In this document: one piece after another, positions 1 through 4,843 of the stretch
Layout of the letters: every line of letters starts with the position of its first letter
Position numbering within the stretch: the stretch's first letter is position 1
Assembly: GCA_002317215.1 (NCBI GenBank)
Contig: DCJD01000006.1
Span: 1 to 5,731, forward strand
DNA from: Caryophanales bacterium UBA1709
Lineage (GTDB): Bacteria > Bacillota_I > Bacilli_A > RFN20 > UBA1709
DNA length: 5,731 nucleotides
Reading direction: 5' to 3'
Made by a program: the position numbers and the translations under genes
The notes under the pieces: model-generated
Seen by the model: only the letters and a program-made list of their open reading frames with translations
Databases searched by the model: none
What the model was told of the DNA's origin: nothing

Positions 1-23
1 CGCTTTTTAGTACATATAATAAA

Positions 24-51
24 AGCCCCTATAGATTAACTATTAGGGGCT
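24..51 (-). terminator. Intrinsic terminator of the tRNA-Ser/tRNA-Glu unit
   Basis: An 8-bp perfect stem (AGCCCCTA at 24-31 pairing with TAGGGGCT at 44-51) with a short loop that can extend the pairing by about 3 bp. Read on the minus strand, the GC-rich stem is followed by TTTTATTAT, a reasonable U-tract. It lies 13 bp beyond the 3' end of tRNA-Glu, so it most likely ends the tRNA transcript. On the plus strand no T-run follows, so it appears to work in one direction only. Confidence 0.8.
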
Positions 52-64
52 AATACATTAAGAA

Positions 65-141
65 TGGTGACGAATACGGGATTCGAACCCGTGAGTGTAT
101 GCGTGAAAGGCATATGAGTTAAGCCGCTTCTCCAATTCGCC
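65..141 (-). tRNA. tRNA-Glu (anticodon UUC)
   Basis: The minus strand folds into a complete 77-nt cloverleaf including an encoded CCA end (65-67). The acceptor stem is GGCGAAT/ATTCGTC with one G-U pair and discriminator A. The D stem is GAG/CTC with a GG-containing loop. The anticodon stem TATGC/GCATA encloses the loop CTTTCAC, which gives anticodon TTC. The variable loop has 5 nt, and the T arm is ACGGG-TTCGAAT-CCCGT. It decodes GAA and GAG. It is the second gene of a two-tRNA unit, 25 nt downstream of tRNA-Ser and just ahead of the terminator at 24-51. Confidence 0.96.
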
Positions 142-166
142 ATGTATATAAGTTAGTTAAAGAAAT

Positions 167-257
167 TGGCGGAGTAGGCGAGACTCGAACTCGCGCGCCA
201 GTTACCCGACCTATATCCTTAGCAGGGATACCTCTTCACCAACTTGAGTACTACTCC
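167..257 (-). tRNA. tRNA-Ser (anticodon GCU)
   Basis: A class II tRNA of 91 nt with encoded CCA (167-169) and discriminator G, as expected for serine. The acceptor stem GGAGTAG/CTACTCC pairs perfectly. The D stem is CTC/GAG. The anticodon stem TATCC/GGATA encloses CTGCTAA, giving anticodon GCT, which reads AGC and AGU codons. A long variable arm of about 19 nt follows, and the T arm is GCGAG-TTCGAGT-CTCGC. The long variable arm, the discriminator and the anticodon agree on identity. It is the first gene of the tRNA unit, with a promoter directly upstream at 270-298. Confidence 0.96.
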
Positions 258-260
258 AAT

Positions 261-289
261 TGCTTTTATATAATACCAATATAAAAGCA
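261..289. repeat. 11-bp inverted repeat over the tRNA promoter
   Basis: TGCTTTTATAT at 261-271 and ATATAAAAGCA at 279-289 are perfect reverse complements separated by 7 nt (272-278). The repeat covers the tRNA promoter's -10 box, most of its spacer and the predicted start point. It lacks a GC-rich stem and a following T-run, so it is a poor terminator for the gene ending at 318. It could be an operator, or a hairpin formed in read-through transcripts; in such AT-rich DNA chance is also possible. Confidence 0.5.
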
Positions 290-298
290 TAATTTCAA
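270..298 (-). promoter_or_regulatory. Sigma-A type promoter of the tRNA unit
   Basis: On the minus strand there is a -35 element TTGAAA (plus-strand 293-298), a 17-nt spacer and a -10 element TATTAT (270-275). Transcription is predicted to start near position 263, leaving a 5' leader of only about 6 nt before tRNA-Ser. Close match and ideal spacing make this a strong promoter, suited to a stable RNA. The -10 box and part of the spacer lie inside the inverted repeat at 261-289. The tRNAs may also receive read-through from the upstream gene run, because no convincing terminator separates them. Confidence 0.75.
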
Positions 299-317
299 GT
301 TAAATAATATTGATATA

Positions 318-1229
318 TTATCTCTTTGATATCTTTTCTAACTTTTCAATAAGTTTAGCATTATCATCTCTAACTTTAGTTTGTAGATAAATAATATAAG
401 TATTAGTAATTAATAGTTCAAAATAAAAGATAAATAGAGATAATAAGAAAAATCTTAATAAATCTGTTATTAGATTAGCAAATAAGATATTTAAACCAGT
501 TAATAGTAATAATTCATTTACTATAGTATCAAAGGCAAATATAACAAATATACCAAGGGCTAATATCATGTTAATAACAATAGATTTAGATCTATTCTTC
601 TTAACAAAATCTTCACTCATCTTATTACAGTTATCTAAAGAGAATATAGTTTCTAGTTTAATATTAAAACTATATATTCTCTTTAAAGAGAATATTGCAG
701 TAAATAATAAAGCAATAATAGTGGTTAAAGCTGTTACTATATAAGCAATAGTTTGAATATAAGGAAGATCATATATTAGTTTTGTTACTTCATCCATATT
801 AGCATTACTAATAATACTATTAATAATAGATGGATTAGTATTAATAAGATAATAGAATAACCCAATCCCACTAATAACAATACCAATGCTAAGTCCTATC
901 ATTAAGCATAAAAATGGTCCCGTTATCTCACTGGTTAGTAATAACAATGTAAGAGATGAATTCTTAAAACCAAAATAGAAATCATCATTATCTAGCTTAT
1001 CTCCATTTGTTATCTTAAAAGATACATATTTACTAGTACCAATTAATAGTACTACAACAATAGCTAATGCTATTGTTAGTAATACTAGTAAAAAAGGACT
1101 AGTAATTATGTTTTGTAAAGTTAATATACTAGAAACTATTACACTACTTGCAATACTAAAAAATATTAAAGTTTTAATATCCTTTTTAAAGTGATAAGTG
1201 GTTTCTTTAAGTATATTCTTTATATTCAT
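318..1229 (-). CDS. Polytopic membrane protein of unknown function (303 aa)
   Basis: I do not recognise the family. The 303-residue product is very hydrophobic, with about six likely membrane segments near residues 20-38, 44-63, 103-129, 160-182, 216-234 and 254-280. There is a short basic N-terminus (about residues 1-20), a polar loop near 66-92 containing NGDKLDNDDF, a charged loop near 184-215, and a C-terminal tail of about 20 charged residues with a coiled-coil look (KLIEKLEK). No catalytic motif, ATP site or transporter signature is visible. The ATG at 1227-1229 is supported by AAAGGA 7 nt upstream, which lies within the last codons and stop of the FakA-like gene; the gap between the two genes is only 4 bp, so they are probably translated from one message. 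It is the last protein gene of the minus-strand run, followed by the tRNA unit. Coding is secure; function is unknown. Confidence 0.85.
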   Translation of the reverse strand: MNIKNILKETTYHFKKDIKTLIFFSIASSVIVSSILTLQNIITSPFLLVLLTIALAIVVVLLIGTSKYVSFKITNGDKLDNDDFYFGFKNSSLTLLLLTSEITGPFLCLMIGLSIGIVISGIGLFYYLINTNPSIINSIISNANMDEVTKLIYDLPYIQTIAYIVTALTTIIALLFTAIFSLKRIYSFNIKLETIFSLDNCNKMSEDFVKKNRSKSIVINMILALGIFVIFAFDTIVNELLLLTGLNILFANLITDLLRFFLLSLFIFYFELLITNTYIIYLQTKVRDDNAKLIEKLEKISKR

Positions 1230-1233
1230 TTTA

Positions 1234-1485
1234 TTATCCTTTTAATCCTTTTTCTTGTCTTTCCATATTTTCAACTACAACATCAAATAATTCGCCCTTA
1301 GTTGCAGCATATTCTAAAACTTTCCAAGGAGTATTAGTATGGAAATGTACTTTAATTAAAGTATCATCACCAACTGCTAATAAGCAATCTCCTTCAATAT
1401 TTTTAGTAATATATTCATTAATCTCATCTTCATCTAGATTAGTTCCCTCAATTAATAATTGGGTATCAAATTTGTATTCTAACAT
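1234..1485 (-). CDS. Stand-alone FakA/YloV middle-domain-like protein (83 aa)
   Basis: The protein resembles one domain of fatty acid kinase FakA (YloV, DAK2-domain family), the enzyme that works with FakB/DegV proteins to phosphorylate fatty acids. The matching signature is GDDTLIKVHFHTNTPWKVLE (residues 39-58), followed by Y59-A60, K63-GEL and ENMERQ (72-77); FakA has the pattern D-D-x-[VI]-K-V-H-[VI]-H-T-N-x-P-x-x-V-L-E-Y-A, then G-E-L and N-M-R-x-Q. His47 and His49 align with the His pair of the FakA metal site. The N-terminal EYKFDTQLLI aligns with the start of that domain (consensus Y-C-T-E-F), placing Asp7 where FakA usually has Cys. The kinase (DAK2) domain and the rest of FakA are absent, and deoD fills the DNA upstream, so this is a free domain and not a visible fragment of a neighbouring gene. 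AAAGGA at 1499-1504 lies 13 nt before the ATG, a rather long spacing. It is 20 bp after deoD. A regulatory or metal-binding role is possible; activity is unknown. Confidence 0.8.
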   Translation of the reverse strand: MLEYKFDTQLLIEGTNLDEDEINEYITKNIEGDCLLAVGDDTLIKVHFHTNTPWKVLEYAATKGELFDVVVENMERQEKGLKG

Positions 1486-1505
1486 AACTTTACTTAATTC
1501 CTTTC

Positions 1506-2210
1506 CTATGCTAATTCTAAAGCAATCTCTACCATATCATTGAAATTCTTTTCTCTTTCTTCACTACTAGTTTCAATATGTTTAACAATACTATCACTAA
1601 CAGTTAAGATACATAAAGCTTGTTTATGATAATAAGCAGCAGTACTGTACAAAGCATATGATTCCATCTCTACTGCTAATACTCCTAAATCTTTCCATTG
1701 TTTCCATTCATTAACATTAGCACTATAGAATGTATCACTACTTAATATATTTCCAACATGAACTTTCTTATTTAGGCTATTAGCAGTATCGTATGCTTTC
1801 TTTAACAAATTAAAATCTGCTATTGCACTATAAGTCCCTCCATATGGTAGAAACTGTTTTCCAAAGCTTGAATTAGTACAAGCACCCTCGGCAATAATAA
1901 TATCATATACATCAATATCTTCTTGATAAGATCCACAACTTCCAATTCTTATAATCTTCTCAACACCATATTGATTATATAATTCATTGCAATATATCCC
2001 AATACTAGGCATTCCCATGCCACTTCCCATTACGGATACTTCTTTTCCTTTATATTTACCAGTATATCCAAACATATTTCTAACACTATTAACTAACTTA
2101 ACATCGCTTAAATATGTTTCTGCAATATGCTTTGCTCTTAATGGATCTCCTGGCATTAAAACTGTTTTAGCAAAATCTCCAACTTTTGCACTATTATGTG
2201 GTGTAGACAT
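1506..2210 (-). CDS. deoD: Purine nucleoside phosphorylase, DeoD type
   Basis: Cytoplasmic hexameric purine nucleoside phosphorylase: purine (deoxy)nucleoside plus phosphate gives the free base plus (deoxy)ribose-1-phosphate, for purine salvage. At 234 residues it is close to the usual 235-239. It opens with the family signature TPHNSAKVGDFA, then VLMPGDPLRAKHIAE (17-31). Phosphate-site residues are present: Gly21, Arg25, Arg44 and Arg88 with Ser91 in RIGSCGS. SDTFYS (158-163) precedes the nucleoside-binding VEME (180-183). Catalytic Asp206 sits in TVSDS, and Arg219 in SSEERE matches the E. coli Arg217 that assists it. All key active-site residues seem intact, so activity is expected. A strong AGGAGG site overlaps the stop codon of the RDD gene and lies 7 nt before the ATG; the gap is 11 bp, implying coupled translation. 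I see no riboswitch or separate promoter. Confidence 0.96.
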   Translation of the reverse strand: MSTPHNSAKVGDFAKTVLMPGDPLRAKHIAETYLSDVKLVNSVRNMFGYTGKYKGKEVSVMGSGMGMPSIGIYCNELYNQYGVEKIIRIGSCGSYQEDIDVYDIIIAEGACTNSSFGKQFLPYGGTYSAIADFNLLKKAYDTANSLNKKVHVGNILSSDTFYSANVNEWKQWKDLGVLAVEMESYALYSTAAYYHKQALCILTVSDSIVKHIETSSEEREKNFNDMVEIALELA

Positions 2211-2221
2211 ATAATATCCTC

Positions 2222-2692
2222 CTAATAATCTAATTTATCAACAACTCTAGTCTTACTAATAATATCTGATAAACTTCTTTTATCTCTTCTATACATACTA
2301 ATAATCCAAGATAATATGATAGTAAATCCCATTGAATATACACCTAGTAATAATATACCTAAGAAGTTCCTAACAAATAAACTACCAAATTCACATTTAC
2401 TACCATCTTCATTTATATAGGCAATCTTAAAGATATACATTCCTAAAGTTTGTCCTTTAGTAATAGCAGGGATTCCTGCGATATATCCAATAATAAATAA
2501 TAATTGAATTATAAAAACTCTAATAATATATAGTAACTCAATGGATGTTACTGAGATATCTTTAGTATATAATACATCCTTCCAAAAAGTATTAGTTCCA
2601 GTAGCATAAAAAAGTACAAATAAACCACCTACTACAATAATACTATCAACAAATATACTATATAAACGATATTTAATCTTACAATCTTCCAT
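2222..2692 (-). CDS. RDD family membrane protein (156 aa)
   Basis: A small integral membrane protein of the RDD family, whose members have been linked to transport in a few cases but mostly lack a known role. The family hallmarks are visible: Arg9 and Asp16 in the first segment (YRLYSIFVDSII), the motif KGQTLGMYIFKI (79-90) after the second hydrophobic pair, Arg108 in FVRNF, and the C-terminal RSLSDIISKTRVVD (139-152) matching the usual R-x-[LW]-x-D-x-x-x-x-T-x-V-V. Likely membrane segments are near residues 13-31, 53-75 and 109-133. The ATG at 2690-2692 has GAAGGAA about 8 nt upstream. It lies 16 bp after mgtE and overlaps the ribosome binding site of deoD at its stop, so it belongs to the same transcript. 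Substrate cannot be inferred from the sequence. Confidence 0.88.
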   Translation of the reverse strand: MEDCKIKYRLYSIFVDSIIVVGGLFVLFYATGTNTFWKDVLYTKDISVTSIELLYIIRVFIIQLLFIIGYIAGIPAITKGQTLGMYIFKIAYINEDGSKCEFGSLFVRNFLGILLLGVYSMGFTIILSWIISMYRRDKRSLSDIISKTRVVDKLDY

Positions 2693-2708
2693 ATTTCATT
2701 TCCTTCAA

Positions 2709-4103
2709 TTAAAACTTAAATATAAGTTTAGCAACCATAAAATAAATAATTAAGCTACAAGCATCTACTAAAGTTGTAGTAGTAGGACCAGCTAATAATG
2801 CAGGATCTAGATGTAATGCTTGGAATAGTATTGGTAAAGAACTACCAACAAACTTAGCAAATAAGATACATAATAAGATACTACATCCTACTAATAATGC
2901 CATCTTATATAAATAAACACTATCAACTTCAATTATACCAACTTTACTTATAAATAATATCCAACCAAAATCAAATATTGCTACAACTAACCCAACCATT
3001 AAAGCACTTAATAATTCTTTAGTGGCTATTTTAATATAATCTTTTGTTGTGATATCACCAAGTCCTAAAGCTCTAATAATAACTGCACTACTTTGATTAC
3101 CAGCATTACCAGCTGTTCCAATTAACATTGGAACAAATATAGATAATGAGGAAATAGCAACCATTGCTTCTTCAAAACTATTCATAATTACACTAGTAAA
3201 TGTTGATAAGACCATTAATAAAACAATCCATCCAACACCATTTTTAGCAAGTGTAAAAGCATTAGTCTTAGAATATTCATCTTCTAATGGATTAACATTA
3301 GCCATTAAATGAATATCTTCTGTAGTTTCTTCTTGGATGATATCAATAATATCATCACCAGTAATAATACCTACTAATCGATTATCATTTGTAATAACTG
3401 GAATAACACTAATATCATAATCACTCATCTTATGAGCAACTTCTTCTTGGTCAGTATATGTATAAACACTAACAATATCTTTAGTCATTACATCATTAAT
3501 CTTCTCATCATCTTTCATGGCCAAAACATCTCTTAATGTAATAGTACCCTTTAAGATTCTTTGACTATCTGTTACGAATAAATATGATAAAGATTCGGCT
3601 TCTTGAGCATTCTTTTTAATCTTATTTAAAGCATCATCCATACTATCATTTTCTCTTAAAATGATATATTCCGTAGTCATGATAGATCCAGCACTATCTT
3701 CTTTATAAGATAATAATTGATTTACCATATTACGTTGTTCTTTAGAACATGCTTGAATAATTCTACTGCTTAGATTAGCTGGCATTTCTTGAATAAAATC
3801 AACTACATCATCAGTATATAAATTTTCTAAGATATCTCCTAATTGATCACTTGTTAATTTTAAAACAATCTTTTCTTGAACATCACTATCTAAATAAGTA
3901 AATAAGATAGCAGTGTATTCTGGATTAACAATTTTGAATATAAAAATATACTCATTAATATTTTCTAATGAGTTAAAAGTATTTGCTATATCTACAAGGT
4001 TACATTCTTCAAAGATATATCTTATTTTTTTAATATCTCTTTTAGATAATGCTTCTAATAATTCTTCTTCCTTGTAATCGAATAATTCCTTAATCTCTTC
4101 CAT
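2709..4103 (-). CDS. mgtE: Magnesium channel/transporter MgtE
   Basis: MgtE forms a dimeric Mg2+-selective channel in the cytoplasmic membrane, closed when cytosolic Mg2+ is high. The 464 residues show the full family layout: a helical N domain (about 1-135, with repeats such as the segment around DQLGDILENLYTDDVVDFIQ), two CBS domains (about 138-200, starting SAGSIMTTEY, and 204-262, starting VMTKDIVSVY), a connecting helix (about 262-287), and five membrane helices near 288-308, 316-342, 362-386, 399-424 and 441-463. Signature motifs are GTAGNAGNQSS (329-339) and DPALLAGPTTTTLVDA (433-448); Asp447 corresponds to the pore aspartate that selects Mg2+. Length is normal. The ATG abuts AAGG with no spacer, and a good promoter puts the transcript start at or one base before the ATG, so the message seems leaderless. 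There is no room for an M-box riboswitch, which suggests control by the protein's own Mg2+-sensing domains. It is the first gene of the five-gene run. Confidence 0.96.
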   Translation of the reverse strand: MEEIKELFDYKEEELLEALSKRDIKKIRYIFEECNLVDIANTFNSLENINEYIFIFKIVNPEYTAILFTYLDSDVQEKIVLKLTSDQLGDILENLYTDDVVDFIQEMPANLSSRIIQACSKEQRNMVNQLLSYKEDSAGSIMTTEYIILRENDSMDDALNKIKKNAQEAESLSYLFVTDSQRILKGTITLRDVLAMKDDEKINDVMTKDIVSVYTYTDQEEVAHKMSDYDISVIPVITNDNRLVGIITGDDIIDIIQEETTEDIHLMANVNPLEDEYSKTNAFTLAKNGVGWIVLLMVLSTFTSVIMNSFEEAMVAISSLSIFVPMLIGTAGNAGNQSSAVIIRALGLGDITTKDYIKIATKELLSALMVGLVVAIFDFGWILFISKVGIIEVDSVYLYKMALLVGCSILLCILFAKFVGSSLPILFQALHLDPALLAGPTTTTLVDACSLIIYFMVAKLIFKF

Positions 4104-4110
4104 CCTTAAA

Positions 4111-4138
4111 ATTATATAATATAATTTTTAAGTTTCAA
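4111..4138 (-). promoter_or_regulatory. Promoter of the mgtE gene run, predicted leaderless
   Basis: On the minus strand TTGAAA (plus-strand 4133-4138) is followed by a 16-nt spacer and a perfect TATAAT (4111-4116). Seven bases (TTTAAGG) separate the -10 box from the mgtE ATG. With usual spacing, transcription starts at the G at 4104 or the A of the ATG at 4103. The AAGG just before the ATG is too close to act as a Shine-Dalgarno site. The -35 box lies in DNA shared with the divergent coaD promoter. Confidence 0.75.
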
Positions 4139-4148
4139 AATAAGAAAT

Positions 4149-4165
4149 GTGGTAAAATGAATATA
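4149..4165 (+). promoter_or_regulatory. Extended -10 promoter of coaD, predicted leaderless
   Basis: TGTGGTAAAAT at 4148-4158 matches the extended -10 pattern of Gram-positive promoters (TG-n-TAAAAT, -10 box at 4153-4158). No good -35 box is seen at 16-18 nt upstream (AAGTTT at 4130-4135 is weak), which is usual for extended -10 promoters. Six bases follow the -10 box before the ATG, so the predicted start point is the A of the start codon at 4165. No purine-rich ribosome binding site lies in the GAATAT before the ATG, consistent with leaderless translation. Confidence 0.68.
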
Positions 4166-4587
4166 TGAAAAAATATTGTTTAATTCCAGGTAGTTTTGAT
4201 CCAATAACTATTGGTCATTTAGATATCATTAAAAGAGCTAGTAAGAACTATGATAAAGTCATAGTTGGTATTGGTATTAATCCTTCTAAAACCTATATGT
4301 TTAGCGTTAATGAAAGAATAGAAAAGATTAAAGAAATGACAAAAGATATTAGTAATGTTGAAGTATATTCTTATTCTAATCTAACAGTTGAATTTGCTAA
4401 ATCTAAAGACTGTAAATATATTGTTAAAGGAATAAGAAATATTAAAGATTTAAAATATGAATTATATCAAAAAAGATATAATAAAAAACTAGATAAAAGT
4501 ATTAAAACAATCTTCTATCTAGCTAGATTTAAATATCGTAAAATATCTTCTACTATAGTAAGAAATAATATCAAACAAAAGGGATGA
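4165..4587 (+). CDS. coaD: Phosphopantetheine adenylyltransferase, short form
   Basis: CoaD catalyses the fourth step of CoA synthesis, 4'-phosphopantetheine plus ATP to dephospho-CoA plus pyrophosphate, in the cytoplasm. It is a nucleotidyltransferase with a Rossmann-like fold. The sequence aligns without gaps to E. coli CoaD numbering: PGSFDPITIGH (8-18) with His18, NPSKTYMF with Lys42, GIRNIKDLKYE (89-99) with Arg91 and Glu99, Asn106, and KISST (126-130) with the Ser128-Ser129 pair. Two features are odd. Position 88, normally Arg in the RGLR motif that contacts ATP phosphates, is Lys (VKGIR). The protein stops at residue 140, where the family normally has about 19 more residues; the stop codon lies inside the terminator stem, and no other frame downstream supplies the missing end. 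The ATG at 4165 gives the expected N-terminus; see the promoter entry for its leaderless context. It is a single-gene unit, divergent from mgtE and convergent with the 61-residue gene. Confidence 0.93.
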   Translation: MKKYCLIPGSFDPITIGHLDIIKRASKNYDKVIVGIGINPSKTYMFSVNERIEKIKEMTKDISNVEVYSYSNLTVEFAKSKDCKYIVKGIRNIKDLKYELYQKRYNKKLDKSIKTIFYLARFKYRKISSTIVRNNIKQKG

Positions 4588-4601
4588 TTAATCATCCCTT
4601 T
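4578..4601. terminator. Bidirectional terminator between coaD and the small membrane gene
   Basis: A perfect 24-nt palindrome with left arm AAAGGGATGATT (4578-4589) and its exact complement at 4590-4601. As RNA it forms a hairpin of about 10 bp with a TTAA-type loop. On the minus strand the T-run is TTTTGTTT, serving the gene that stops at 4609. On the plus strand it is TTTATTAATATTATTTTC, weaker, serving coaD. The last two codons and the TGA stop of coaD are part of the stem. Confidence 0.82.
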
Positions 4602-4608
4602 ATTAATA

Positions 4609-4794
4609 TTATTTTCTTCTTCTTTCTCTTCTTGCTTCACTTCTTGCTTTAGCAGTTGCTTCTAGTTCTTTAATCTCTTTTCTTTGTTTGATAATCATCT
4701 TAGTAAAGAATACACCACAACAAACTAAAACAATAACTAGTACAATAACTACTCCAACTTCAGATCCACTCATTGTCATAAACATTTTATTCAT
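4609..4794 (-). CDS. Small single-helix membrane protein (61 aa), unknown function
   Basis: Not recognised. The product has a short N-terminus rich in Met and Ser, one hydrophobic helix (about residues 13-35, with a Cys-Cys pair at 25-26), then a highly charged tail (about 36-61) that is almost entirely Lys, Arg, Glu and Ala, ending in RRERRRK. By the positive-inside rule the tail should face the cytoplasm, and its pattern suggests a continuous helix or short coiled coil that could bind nucleic acid, phospholipid heads or a partner; this is inference. Coding is supported by a near-perfect Shine-Dalgarno site AAGGTGAT (4801-4808), about 6 nt before the ATG, a promoter just upstream, and a terminator 8 bp after the stop. 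It lies 49 bp downstream of the HtrA gene on the same strand. A second ATG three codons in (Met4) is a possible alternative start but fits the ribosome site less well. Confidence 0.75.
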   Translation of the reverse strand: MNKMFMTMSGSEVGVVIVLVIVLVCCGVFFTKMIIKQRKEIKELEATAKARSEARRERRRK

Positions 4795-4812
4795 ATATTA
4801 ATCACCTTAAAT

Positions 4813-4841
4813 ATTCTAATAGATAATATTGATATATGCAA
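4813..4841 (-). promoter_or_regulatory. Promoter of the small membrane gene
   Basis: On the minus strand TTGCAT (4836-4841) is followed by a 17-nt spacer and TAGAAT (4813-4818). The predicted start point is near 4806-4808, just at the AAGGTGAT ribosome binding site, so the leader would be only about 12-14 nt. The -35 box begins 3 bp after the HtrA stop codon. The gene may therefore be transcribed alone as well as by read-through from the protease gene. Confidence 0.6.
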
Positions 4842-4843
4842 TT

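Noticed and set aside
258..317. Intrinsic terminator for the five-gene run
   Set aside because: The inverted repeat at 261-289 is AT-rich, lacks a U-tract on the minus strand, and overlaps a well-formed promoter; it does not meet terminator criteria.
1486..2210. The FakA-like 83-residue protein as the broken tail of a full-length fakA
   Set aside because: The upstream DNA encodes a complete, conserved deoD rather than kinase-domain remnants, and the short gene begins at the domain boundary with a start codon and ribosome site of its own.
1987..2214. A 75-codon open frame on the plus strand
   Set aside because: It lies wholly antisense to deoD, whose conserved motifs and intact active site prove the minus-strand frame. 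It has no ribosome binding site or recognisable product, so it is a shadow of the coding bias.
4585..4587. TGA read as tryptophan (Mycoplasma-type code)
   Set aside because: TGA ends coaD inside a terminator stem, and the Trp codons checked in deoD, mgtE, the RDD protein and HtrA are TGG. The standard code fits.
4588..4700. A frameshift that would restore the missing C-terminus of coaD
   Set aside because: The other two plus-strand frames after the stop give only low-complexity Phe/Leu/Ser-rich or quickly terminated peptides with nothing like the usual CoaD end. A terminator and the convergent gene occupy the space.
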